A stretch of 64,000 nucleotides of DNA from Actinomycetota bacterium. Lineage in GTDB: Bacteria; Actinomycetota; Actinomycetes; S36-B12. The stretch spans positions 1 through 64,000 of the forward strand of contig VGCC01000002.1 of the NCBI GenBank assembly GCA_016870195.1, read 5' to 3'. How positions within the stretch are numbered: position 1 is the stretch's first letter; each line of letters starts with the position of its first letter. This document shows, piece by piece, positions 56,833-64,000 of this stretch. The notes beneath the pieces were generated by a model. That model ran no database searches. It was given only the letters and a program-made list of their open reading frames with translations, and was not told the DNA's origin. The translations under genes were made by a program, and so were the position numbers.

Positions 56833-57734
56833 GTCAATGAGTGAAGACTGCGCGCAAGGCGTGCGCCGACGAGAGCATTGTTCTTGATTAACGCCACATT
56901 TGCGTCCAAGCTCGCGCCGCCAGTGATCTCGAAGATCGCGCTGAGGAGGAATGGCGTGAGCGGCTTACCTGAGATTCCCTCCGCCGTGGCGCGTTGGAGA
57001 GCCACGTCGATCGCCCGACGGGTCTCAGCTTCTGGCAGGGCGTCGGCTTCGGGCAATGGCACCCCCAGCAGCATCCCTGCTGCGCCACGGAGGTCTTGGT
57101 CTGCCAGGAATGCTCGGGCGACCTCGTTGACGGACTCGGCCTTCCACTCAACTTTGACGCCACTGTTGCGGCTGTAGAACCACGGGAACGTGCTCTCCAT
57201 CCACGAGGCCACCGGGCAGCCGATCGTCTCCAGGTACTCCAGGGTCGCGCGCACGTCCATGAAGGCTTTGGTGCCCGAGGTAACCGTGATGCAGGGGTAC
57301 TTCTGAATAGCGAGTAAATCGGCGGAGATGTCCAAGGTCTCACCGAAGTCCGGGGCCACCCCGCCGATACCCCCGGTCACATGCACACGGATACCGGCCA
57401 GGCTGGCAATGAACAACGTCGCACCGACCGTTGTGGCACCACTGCGACCGGAGATGCTCGCGCAAGCAAGATCGCGCTCTTGCGCCTTGACGACATCGTC
57501 GGCATTCGCTAGGAAGGTCAACTCGTCTGGAGACAGTCCGCAGACAATGTCTCCTCTAATGAGGCCTATTGACGCCGGAATCGCACCTTCGCTGCGAATG
57601 ATCTCTTCAACCGCCAGTGCGGTCTCGATATTCGTGGGGCGGGGCATCCCGTGGGCGACGATGGTCGACTCGAGAGCGACGAGCGGAGTGCCATCCTGAA
57701 GAGCTCGCTGTACTTCCGCACTGACACGCATCAT
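56829..57734 (-). CDS. psuG: Pseudouridine-5'-phosphate glycosidase
   Basis: Cleaves the C-C glycosidic bond of pseudouridine 5'-phosphate to uracil and ribose 5-phosphate. Catalytic Lys156 (VTSGTKAFMD) forms the sugar adduct. Conserved LESTIVAHGMPRP (Glu22), GATTVGATLFIA, TGGIGGV, LDISADL and ALIKNNALVGA complete the family pattern. Length 301. ATG 57734, with ATG 57731 as alternative, follows AAAGGAAAGG. pfkB lies upstream in the same direction, the usual psuK-psuG pair. Confidence 0.95.
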   Translation of the reverse strand: MMRVSAEVQRALQDGTPLVALESTIVAHGMPRPTNIETALAVEEIIRSEGAIPASIGLIRGDIVCGLSPDELTFLANADDVVKAQERDLACASISGRSGATTVGATLFIASLAGIRVHVTGGIGGVAPDFGETLDISADLLAIQKYPCITVTSGTKAFMDVRATLEYLETIGCPVASWMESTFPWFYSRNSGVKVEWKAESVNEVARAFLADQDLRGAAGMLLGVPLPEADALPEAETRRAIDVALQRATAEGISGKPLTPFLLSAIFEITGGASLDANVALIKNNALVGARLARSLHSLT

Positions 57735-57818
57735 CGGCCTTTCCTTTTGGGCTATTATTTAATCATTTGCGGGCCAGGTGATGTAGCAAATCCACACAAG
57801 GCGTAGCCTCTGAATATG

Positions 57819-58769
57819 TCACTTAAATTGTGTTGAATATTTGTCACGAAGTTTCGCGGTGATTGCAGCGCATGCGGAATGTCCACCGACAGATGCGATT
57901 GTCATTGCTGCGGCTTCAGATCCGCACGTGACTGCGGTCCTCAGGTCAGCTCCTGACAGATGCGCGGCGATGAATCCAGCGGCTAATGCGTCCCCTGCGC
58001 CGGTCGTATCGGCAACCAGCGCGGCACTCGTTTCGATGGGTTCGATTGTGGAATTGGTGATCATGAAAGCGCCTGCGACGCCGAGTTTCATCACGACCAC
58101 GGGAATGTTTAGGCTGCAAAGAGCAGTCGCGGCGGCGCGGGTGTCGGTCGCACCGGTAAAGGCGCATGCCTCGTACTCATTGGGAAAAAAAGCGGTGGCG
58201 AGTTCCAGCAATGCACCGAGTTCGGGGGAGGGTCGCTCCATCAGCTGGGGACTGGGATCGAATGAGATCGGGATGCCGCGTTCGCTGGCGAGCCGTGCAG
58301 CGTCCATCACCAGATGCGTGGTCGACTCGCGCTGGAGCCAGAAGCCGGAGATGTGCAACCAATCGACGTCCGGGACGGTATCGAGGATTTGACTCGAGAA
58401 CTCCGAGAATGCCGCCGCCGACGGTGTGGTTTCTGAGCCGCGGTAGGACAGGAAGCGCCGGTCTCCGTCCACGCCGATTGCCACCACGCACAGCGAATTC
58501 GGGCCAGACCTGCGCCGAACCAGGGACATGTCTAGCCCGTGAGAGGTGAGATCTTCGACAAGTAGATCGGTGAACAGGTCGGAGCCGACCTCGGTCGCGA
58601 GCGTTGCCTTCAGGCCGAGGGCCGAGGCAACGGCCGCGAAATTCGCTGCAGACCCACCCGTGCCGACGGCACTCGCCGATGCCGCGACGTCCGGGGACGA
58701 TTCCCAGGCATCTGCAACCTGCAGGCTCACCTCGACCATGGTGTCGCCTATTGCAAGGACGGTCGGCAT
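57819..58769 (-). CDS. PfkB-family sugar/nucleoside kinase, probable pseudouridine kinase
   Basis: Ribokinase-fold kinase, 316 residues. GTGGSAANFAAVASALG is the N-terminal substrate motif, and DTTGAGDALAAGF carries the catalytic Asp and anion hole. Position immediately before psuG suggests phosphorylation of pseudouridine or another C-nucleoside. Sugar kinases of the same family look similar, so specificity is inferred from context. First gene of a - strand unit, divergent from a DMT transporter. Confidence 0.88.
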   Translation of the reverse strand: MPTVLAIGDTMVEVSLQVADAWESSPDVAASASAVGTGGSAANFAAVASALGLKATLATEVGSDLFTDLLVEDLTSHGLDMSLVRRRSGPNSLCVVAIGVDGDRRFLSYRGSETTPSAAAFSEFSSQILDTVPDVDWLHISGFWLQRESTTHLVMDAARLASERGIPISFDPSPQLMERPSPELGALLELATAFFPNEYEACAFTGATDTRAAATALCSLNIPVVVMKLGVAGAFMITNSTIEPIETSAALVADTTGAGDALAAGFIAAHLSGADLRTAVTCGSEAAAMTIASVGGHSACAAITAKLRDKYSTQFK

Positions 58770-58799
58770 GTCAACAGCATATGGGTGTACGGATCACAT

Positions 58800-58821
58800 G
58801 AAATGTGTTGATCAATATTTC
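58800..58821. promoter_or_regulatory. Imperfect palindrome between pfkB and the DMT transporter
   Basis: GAAAT (58800-58804) and ATTTC (58817-58821) flank a perfect TTGATCAA (58808-58815). The site is AT-rich and central in the 169-bp divergent gap, fitting a common operator for the pfkB-psuG and the transporter-phosphorylase units. A related run, GTGTTGAATATTTGTCA, occurs at the 3' end of pfkB (around 57828-57844). The regulator is unknown. Confidence 0.45.
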
Positions 58822-58938
58822 GTGTCATCGACGATGAGTCATAGCCTATGCTGTGCAAGTCGTTACTAGCGTAGGGGCGCGTGCTCCTCGTGTCGGGTAC
58901 CGGTGAGGAACGACGTGAGCACCTGTGAGAGTCGGACG

Positions 58939-59781
58939 ATGATCAGCGTGGTGACTGGATTCGCTACAGCATTCTTTTTCGCCATCGGCATGATCGCCGC
59001 CGCTCGGGCCAGTAGAGGTGCGCACGCCACGCAGGTCATTGCATTGTCCGCGCTCATCTCGTCTCTGTTCGTCGTTCCGTGGGCACTGTCCGACGGTGTT
59101 CCCACCCTCACGACCGGCCAGACTGGATTGATGCTGGTCTCAGGGATCGGCAGTATCTTCGGATTCCTGTGCGTCTACACGGCATTAAAATACGGCAAGG
59201 TGGGGCTCGTCGCTCCGATCGTCGCCACGGAGGGCGGAATCGCGGCCCTCATCTCCTCGATCCTGGGAAGAAGCGTAGATCCGATCATCGCCTTCGTGCT
59301 CTTGATCATCGTTCTGGGCATCGTCATCGGCGCCCGATCACACGATCCCGATCCGTTTCCGGGCGAGAAGCCGGTGCACGCCGCCTTGTTCGCCGTCGCG
59401 GGCTCTCTGCTCTTCGCGATGGGACTAGTAGCCGTCGGGCTTCTGAGCGGCGACGTGATGCTGTCGTGGGTACTGCTCCCGGCTCGACTCGTGGGCGTCG
59501 CCATTCTGACGATTCCGTTGTTGCTGCTGGGTCGCCTGCGGGTTCCGCGACGGATTCTCGCCTGGGTAGTGCTCTTGGCAACGGTGGACGTGATCGCAAT
59601 CAGCACGTATACCATCGGCGCGGCGAGTGATCTGCCGGTGACAGCCGTTCTCGCTTCGCAAATGGCACCACTCGCGGCCGTTCTTGCTTTCGTGCTTTTC
59701 AAGGAGAGGCTGGGGCGCGGGCAGATTGTCGGCCTCATGTTGATGATGGCTGGGATGACCGTTCTTGGAGTTCTGCAGTGA
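58939..59781 (+). CDS. EamA/DMT-superfamily transporter
   Basis: About ten hydrophobic helices in 280 residues, in two EamA-like halves (around 1-135 and 150-280); ALKYGKVGLVAPIVATEGG and the C-terminal FKERLGRGQIVGL are family-like. ATG 58939 with GAGAG upstream is preferred; GTG 58903 would add 12 residues. It is the first gene of a unit with nucleoside phosphorylase, so nucleoside or base import or efflux is plausible. Confidence 0.85.
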   Translation: MISVVTGFATAFFFAIGMIAAARASRGAHATQVIALSALISSLFVVPWALSDGVPTLTTGQTGLMLVSGIGSIFGFLCVYTALKYGKVGLVAPIVATEGGIAALISSILGRSVDPIIAFVLLIIVLGIVIGARSHDPDPFPGEKPVHAALFAVAGSLLFAMGLVAVGLLSGDVMLSWVLLPARLVGVAILTIPLLLLGRLRVPRRILAWVVLLATVDVIAISTYTIGAASDLPVTAVLASQMAPLAAVLAFVLFKERLGRGQIVGLMLMMAGMTVLGVLQ

Positions 59782-59841
59782 ATGATCTATGCGGTTCCCC
59801 GCACGTGGCACCGTCAGCCCACGAAGTGATAGGAGTCAGCT

Positions 59842-60702
59842 GTGGATGAAAGGCCAACGACGCCACCGTTGTTCGATGTGGACGGTGCCTCAGTGATGAC
59901 GCGCATCACCGAGCAAGACGTGGGTCGCTATGTAATTTTGTCAGTGCATGATCCGCTGGGCTACGAGGACGACGTCGCCGCGGTCATCGCCACGTATCTC
60001 GACGACGCCTATCTGGTGGCTGACACACACATGTTCGTGACGTATACGGGACACTACAAGGGAACCAAAGTCACGGTTTGTTCGACAGGCAGCGGTGCGC
60101 CGGAGACGGAGATCGCACTCGTCGACTTCTTCAGATTCTCCGAGGCGGATACCTTCATTCGTGCTGGAACATCGGGCACGTACCTGGAGCACGTCGCGGT
60201 CGGTGACGTTGTAATCGCTGCCGCAGCCGTACGAGACGAGGGCACCTCACAGGCTTACATCGTTCCGACCTATCCGGCGTTTGCCAATTACGAAGTGGTG
60301 CTGGCGATGCTCCAGGCGGCTGACGATCTTGGTGTCGGTCACCACCTGGGCGTGACTCGGTCGACCGATTCTTGTCAAGCGGGACAGGGGAGGCCCGTCC
60401 TCGGTTACCACCAGGCGGACAGCAAAGCCCAGCCCGAGTACTGGAAGCAGGCCGGAATCTTGAATTTCGAACGGGAGACTTCGATCATCTACGTGCTCAG
60501 CAGTCTCTTCGGGTTCCGAGCCTGCGCGGTCAACGCAGTGGTGAATAGCACTCCACGGGCGAACCTGGAGGTCGGAGCGGGATCCGATGAGGTGTTTCGA
60601 ACGGTGCTCGAGGGCATCCACAACCTTTCGACCTGGGATCGAATCAAGGAGGACTCGGGCAAGGCCTACCTCTTGCCGTCCATGATGGCGATCAAGGAGT
60701 AG
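59842..60702 (+). CDS. Nucleoside phosphorylase (uridine phosphorylase-like)
   Basis: PNP/UDP family 1 enzyme, 286 residues, that splits a nucleoside with phosphate to base and ribose 1-phosphate. CSTGSGAPETEIALVDFF and FIRAGTSGTYLEHVAVGDVV are the family phosphate/ribose-binding signatures; the Glu-containing NFERETSIIYVLSSLFG resembles the base-specificity region of uridine phosphorylases. GTG 59842 is 60 bp after the transporter. It complements PsuG by handling N-nucleosides. Confidence 0.87.
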   Translation: MDERPTTPPLFDVDGASVMTRITEQDVGRYVILSVHDPLGYEDDVAAVIATYLDDAYLVADTHMFVTYTGHYKGTKVTVCSTGSGAPETEIALVDFFRFSEADTFIRAGTSGTYLEHVAVGDVVIAAAAVRDEGTSQAYIVPTYPAFANYEVVLAMLQAADDLGVGHHLGVTRSTDSCQAGQGRPVLGYHQADSKAQPEYWKQAGILNFERETSIIYVLSSLFGFRACAVNAVVNSTPRANLEVGAGSDEVFRTVLEGIHNLSTWDRIKEDSGKAYLLPSMMAIKE

Positions 60703-60708
60703 GCGCCG

Positions 60709-61479
60709 GTGGATACCCAGCAGGACTTCTCCCTTGCCGGCAAGGTCGCCTTCGTCACGGGGGCTAACAGGGGAATCGGTCGGGCTCTCGCCATCGGGTT
60801 GGCTACCGCGGGAGCTGACATCGCGGTGCTGCACCGTGGGGACGTCGAGGCGACGATGGGCGAGTTGTCCAGTCTGCCCGTTCGAAGCCGGGCGTACGAG
60901 TGTGACCTGGCCAACGCCGACGACGAGGAGCTGAGGGGAGTCGTGGACTCCGTTGCCAAGGATTTCTCCGGGCTGGATGTCCTTGTCAACAATGCTGGTG
61001 CGATTCATGTTTCTCCAGCAGTCAGTTACCCCATCGCTGACTGGGATGAGATCCTCCGTATTAACGTGACGAGTGCGTTCCTCCTCTCCCGTGCCGTGGG
61101 CGCGTCGTTCATCGACAGGGGGATTGCCGGCAGAATCATCAATGTCGCGTCGTTGCTCTCGTTCCTGGGGGGTCACTCGGTCGTCGCGTACACTGCCAGC
61201 AAGAGTGCACTAGCCGGTGTCACGCGTACCTTGGCAGTGGAGTGGGGCGCCCTCGGGATTCGGGTCAACGCCATCGCTCCGGGATACATCGTTACCGACA
61301 ACACGCGTCGACTCCTGGAAAACAAGAACCTCAAGGCGATGATCGACGCGCGAATTCCCGCAGGAAGATGGGGACAACCGGCCGACATAGTCGGACCTGC
61401 CGTATTCCTCGCATCCGACGCATCTCGATATGTGAATGGCGTGGTGCTTCCCGTCGATGGCGGAATCCTTGCGAACTGA
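60709..61479 (+). CDS. SDR-family oxidoreductase
   Basis: Short-chain dehydrogenase of 256 residues. TGANRGIG, LHRGD after the second strand (suggesting NADP), NNAG, and catalytic Ser148, Tyr161, Lys165. GTG 60709 follows the phosphorylase by 6 bp. Together with the Gfo/Idh protein downstream it may oxidise a sugar moiety; the substrate is unknown. Confidence 0.9.
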   Translation: MDTQQDFSLAGKVAFVTGANRGIGRALAIGLATAGADIAVLHRGDVEATMGELSSLPVRSRAYECDLANADDEELRGVVDSVAKDFSGLDVLVNNAGAIHVSPAVSYPIADWDEILRINVTSAFLLSRAVGASFIDRGIAGRIINVASLLSFLGGHSVVAYTASKSALAGVTRTLAVEWGALGIRVNAIAPGYIVTDNTRRLLENKNLKAMIDARIPAGRWGQPADIVGPAVFLASDASRYVNGVVLPVDGGILAN

Positions 61480-61485
61480 GATGGC

Positions 61486-62592
61486 GTGATGGTCGCTGAG
61501 CTTGGGAGGGCTGCCGTTCCTGTCGGGGTGATTGGGGTTGGAAACATCAGCGACACGTACCTGGAGAACCTTCGATCAAGTTATTCCCCCTTTGTCGAGG
61601 TTATCGGCTGTGCCGACGTGATCCCCGAGCGAGCGCGAGCGGCTGCGACGAGGTGGGCGCTGCCCAGGACCTACGAATCGGTGGACGACCTGTTGGCCGA
61701 TGAGCAGATTCGTGTGGTTTTGGTCCTGACGACCCCTGCCAGTCACTTCGAAGTCTGCTCGGCTGCGGTGTCCGCTGGCAAACATGTGTTCGTCGAGAAA
61801 CCGATCAGTGTCAGCGTCGATCAGGCGTCGGCGCTGGTCGAACATGCAGCGCAGGTAGGTGTCTCAATCGCTGTTGCCCCGGATACGTGCCTTGGGACTG
61901 CGCTGCAGTTGGCGCTCCAGGTGGTCGAAGATGGTCGCATTGGTGAACCGATTGCCGCCAGCGCCAACATGTTGTGCCATGGTCATGAGAAATGGCATCC
62001 GAATCCGGCGTTCTTCTACGAGCCGGGCGCGGGACCGCTGATGGATATGGGCCCCTATTACTTGTCCGCCTTACTGGGGCTCATGGGGTCCGTCGAATCG
62101 GTCCAGGCTTCGTCGCAGGCGTCCTTCGGCCAACGTGAAGTATCAAGCGAGCCCTTGAAAGGCACCTGGATCGACGTGCACGTGCCAACGCACGTCGCTT
62201 CGACCATGCGATTCGAGCGCGGCGGAATCGCCACCATGGTCACCAGTTTCGATGTCTGGGCTTCCCAGGCACCGCACCTGGAGATTTATGGATCCTCAGG
62301 AACTCTCGTGCTGCCGAATCCAAATTGGTACGACGGGCAAGTGCTCTTGTGGCAGGTTGCCGGACAAGAGTGGGTGTCGCTGTCGCCACCGGTCTCTGCG
62401 AACATCGACCGACGTGGTCTGGGTCTCGTTGACTTCGTCGAGGCGATCGCCGCGGGCGCGCAACCACGACTCGATGCGTCTCTCGGTTTGCACATTCTCG
62501 ACATCATGGAGTCGATCGGTGTCAGCGCAAAAACTGATTGCTTAGTACCCGTGAGCAGTCGATTAAGTGGGCCACCTCTTCTGCAAGCATGA
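61486..62592 (+). CDS. Gfo/Idh/MocA-family oxidoreductase
   Basis: NAD(P)-binding Rossmann domain (GVIGVGNISDTYLENL) followed by the C-terminal alpha/beta substrate domain. The catalytic-region EKP of HVFVEKPISVS and the PLMDMGPYYLSALLGLMG stretch are diagnostic. Length 368. GTG 61486 or ATG 61489, 6 bp after the SDR. Such enzymes dehydrogenate sugars or cyclitols, so the operon may process the sugar of an unusual nucleoside (inference). Confidence 0.88.
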   Translation: MMVAELGRAAVPVGVIGVGNISDTYLENLRSSYSPFVEVIGCADVIPERARAAATRWALPRTYESVDDLLADEQIRVVLVLTTPASHFEVCSAAVSAGKHVFVEKPISVSVDQASALVEHAAQVGVSIAVAPDTCLGTALQLALQVVEDGRIGEPIAASANMLCHGHEKWHPNPAFFYEPGAGPLMDMGPYYLSALLGLMGSVESVQASSQASFGQREVSSEPLKGTWIDVHVPTHVASTMRFERGGIATMVTSFDVWASQAPHLEIYGSSGTLVLPNPNWYDGQVLLWQVAGQEWVSLSPPVSANIDRRGLGLVDFVEAIAAGAQPRLDASLGLHILDIMESIGVSAKTDCLVPVSSRLSGPPLLQA

Positions 62593-62657
62593 CAGTCATC
62601 GTTCACGCGGGCCGTACCCCTCGTGCTCGAGCCACTCGGGCAACGGGCACGAGATCG

Positions 62658-62685
62658 TGCGCTAGGCCCGAAGTGGCCTAGTGCA
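62658..62685. repeat. Inverted repeat at the convergent end of Gfo/Idh and YciI-like genes
   Basis: TGCGCTAGGCC / GGCCTAGTGCA pairs over 11 positions (one G-T) around a 6-nt loop, and overlaps the - strand stop at 62678. No T-run on either side, so termination is possible but not typical. Confidence 0.4.
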
Positions 62686-62998
62686 AGTCGATGGCCTCGA
62701 AGATGTGAACGCGGCCACCATGCTCCAGGTGAGGGTGGTCAGCGCAGGCGCTCGCTGCTGCATCGAGCGACGAGGCCTCAATGACTGTGTACCCGGACGC
62801 AGGCATACCGCCATCACCATCAGCCGCTGGAGATCCGGGAGCCGAGATGAACTTCGACGACCCCAAGGGATCGCCGCCTGCGGCGATCGCACTTCCCATC
62901 TTGGCGTACCACGCCTCCCAAGCAGCGAGAATCGCATCTTGCTCATCGCGCGATTCTGCAGTTTGTGAGCCTGAGTAGATCAAGACATAGCGGGACAC
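62678..62998 (-). CDS. YciI-like (YCII domain) protein
   Basis: A 106-residue ferredoxin-like-fold protein: YVLIYSGS at the N-terminus, then GGDPLGSS, SGYTVIEASSLDAA and a C-terminal GGRVHIFEAI, typical of DGPF/YCII-domain proteins. Some relatives are lactone- or muconolactone-type enzymes; most have no known function. GTG 62998 is preceded by AGGAAAATT. It stands alone between the Gfo/Idh unit and the P450 gene. Confidence 0.8.
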   Translation of the reverse strand: MSRYVLIYSGSQTAESRDEQDAILAAWEAWYAKMGSAIAAGGDPLGSSKFISAPGSPAADGDGGMPASGYTVIEASSLDAAASACADHPHLEHGGRVHIFEAIDLH

Positions 62999-63005
62999 AA
63001 TTTTC

Positions 63006-63015
63006 CTAACGTTAG
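63006..63015. promoter_or_regulatory. Perfect palindrome over the YciI-like gene start region
   Basis: CTAACGTTAG lies 8-17 bp upstream of the GTG at 62998 and overlaps its ribosome-binding site (AGGA on the - strand). It would suit a repressor site such as a TetR-type operator half; function unproven. The rest of 63016-63141 shows no gene. Confidence 0.4.
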
Positions 63016-63141
63016 CCGTGATCCAAGCTTAGTAGGCTTACAGGCTGCTCGTCCACGTAACGCAAATCCAAGATTCACCAAATTGACTAAAACAAAGTGC
63101 CGACGTGATGTTTCGATCGGATTGGACGAACTTCGATATAG

Positions 63142-63157
63142 CACGAGTGCATTCGTG
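63142..63157 (-). terminator. Short hairpin after the P450 stop
   Basis: CACGA-GTGCAT-TCGTG forms a 5-bp stem starting 2 bp after the - strand P450 stop codon. No T-run follows, so this is a weak terminator candidate. Confidence 0.3.
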
Positions 63158-63158
63158 A

Positions 63159-64000
63159 TTAACCCATGAGCTGAACGGGAATAGAGGCGTATCCGCGAAC
63201 GACGAAACCGTGGTGGCGAACGGGTTCTCCGCTCAATGAGATTCCTGGGAATCGGTTCAGCAGGTGCTCAAGAGCAGTCTTCATCTCCAGGCGCGCGAGC
63301 GATGCACCCAGGCAGAAGTGGGTGCCGGCGCTGAAAGTCAGGTGGGGGTTCGGGTTGCGATTCATGGTGAATCGCTCAGGCTGCACGAAGACGCTCGGAT
63401 CGTGATTGGCGCCCCCGAGTAACAGCCCTATCCGCTCACCGGCTGGAATCCGGATCGTTGCGGTCATGATCGGAGCGACGGCGAGACGCTCAAAGAGCTG
63501 CAATGGAGCGTCGAATCGCAAAATTTCGTCGACCACGGTTGACAGATCGATGGAATCGTTACTGAGCAGGGCCTGCCTGACCGTTACGTCCCGAAGGATA
63601 GTTACGACTCCCGTGCTCGACGCATTGATCACTGCGCCGGTACCACCGTTGAAAAGGAGAGCCGCACTGGCGACAGCCTCCTCGAAGGACAGGTGTGCAG
63701 GGCACTGGCTCATAAGGAAATCCAGGGGTATCGATTCAGTCGAACTCGATGCTCTCGACAGCCCAGCCGCCAGGATCTCCTCCATTTCCCGCGCACCGGC
63801 TTGGCTCAGGTACGCCTCGTTCGGTGTTTGGCACTTCTCAAAGGCTGCAACCATTTGCTCTGACGCCTCACGCAAGCGTTTGCCGTTGTTCTCGGAAAGG
63901 TTGAGGATCGAGCAGATCACTCGCACCGGCAAAGGTTCGAGGAATTCGGGCACGAGATCTCTCGTGGTGTGAGGATCGAGCAACATTGAATCGAGCAACT
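63159..64000 (-). CDS. Cytochrome P450, N-terminus beyond window edge
   Basis: Haem-thiolate protein; the frame runs through the right edge, so the N-terminal third is missing. The haem loop FSAGTHFCLGASLARLEMK has the axial Cys, EILR is the K-helix ExxR, and PERFTMNRNP the meander. The I-helix position reads LLFNGGTGAVIN where most P450s have AGxET, so the acid-alcohol pair used for O2 activation is not seen. A bacterial soluble P450; substrate unknown. No ferredoxin partner is in the window. Confidence 0.88.
   Translation of the reverse strand, partial: LLDSMLLDPHTTRDLVPEFLEPLPVRVICSILNLSENNGKRLREASEQMVAAFEKCQTPNEAYLSQAGAREMEEILAAGLSRASSSTESIPLDFLMSQCPAHLSFEEAVASAALLFNGGTGAVINASSTGVVTILRDVTVRQALLSNDSIDLSTVVDEILRFDAPLQLFERLAVAPIMTATIRIPAGERIGLLLGGANHDPSVFVQPERFTMNRNPNPHLTFSAGTHFCLGASLARLEMKTALEHLLNRFPGISLSGEPVRHHGFVVRGYASIPVQLMG

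Overview
The window looks like a chromosomal segment of a high-GC actinobacterium (class Actinomycetia), probably an environmental lineage. The evidence is the gene order mutM, smc, ftsY, amt, glnB, glnD, ffh, rpsP, khpA, rimM, trmD, rplS, lepB x2, rnhB, yraN, comM, dprA, M23 peptidase, rpsB, tsf, pyrH, frr, cdsA, rlmN, together with frequent GTG starts, two deazaflavin (F420)-type LLM oxidoreductases and many stop/start overlaps. No tRNA, rRNA, IS element, integrase or CRISPR array was recognised. Genus or species cannot be given from this sequence.

Region 1 (1-26298) is housekeeping. It carries DNA repair (mutM, cut by the left edge), chromosome segregation (smc), co-translational targeting (ftsY, ffh), nitrogen control (amt-glnB-glnD), the rpsP-khpA-rimM-trmD-rplS translation block, two type I signal peptidases, RNase HII, competence-type genes (comM, dprA), rpsB-tsf, pyrH, frr, cdsA and rlmN. 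Nearly everything is on the + strand; the exception is a small M23 peptidase convergent with dprA.

Region 2 (26295-40098) is catabolic and mainly on the - strand. One part (GntR regulator, class III CoA-transferase, glutaryl-CoA dehydrogenase, amine oxidase-like flavoprotein, class III aminotransferase, Lrp regulator, aminoaldehyde dehydrogenase) fits breakdown of diamines or omega-amino acids through glutarate to crotonyl-CoA. The second part (beta-ureidopropionase, dihydropyrimidinase, CoA-acylating malonate/methylmalonate semialdehyde dehydrogenase, LLM oxidoreductase) is a reductive pyrimidine-degradation operon without a recognisable dihydropyrimidine dehydrogenase. It ends in the broken tail of a lost ABC substrate-binding protein.

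Region 3 (40266-48190) holds a MocR regulator, an 8-oxoguanine-deaminase-like amidohydrolase, an isochorismatase-like hydrolase, a phosphotriesterase-related hydrolase, an SDR, an aldehyde dehydrogenase and an ACMSD-family amidohydrolase. A palindrome-rich divergent control region lies at 46925-47140.

Region 4 (48367-62592) is the most interesting. One tightly coupled + strand unit encodes an NMT1/ThiY-type ABC importer, two short SUMF1-domain proteins without the copper-binding cysteine pair of formylglycine-generating enzyme, a yeast-Fcy1-like cytosine deaminase, a TenA protein, an SDR and an LLM oxidoreductase. Convergent to it is pfkB-psuG-amidohydrolase, in which PsuG is coupled to a deaminase-type amidohydrolase. 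Divergent from pfkB is a unit with a DMT transporter, a nucleoside phosphorylase, an SDR and a Gfo/Idh/MocA oxidoreductase. Together they look like an uncharacterised route for importing and dismantling a substituted aminopyrimidine (for example a thiamin-derived pyrimidine) and/or C-nucleosides, whose products could feed the reductive pyrimidine pathway of Region 2. A YciI-like protein and an edge-truncated cytochrome P450 close the window.
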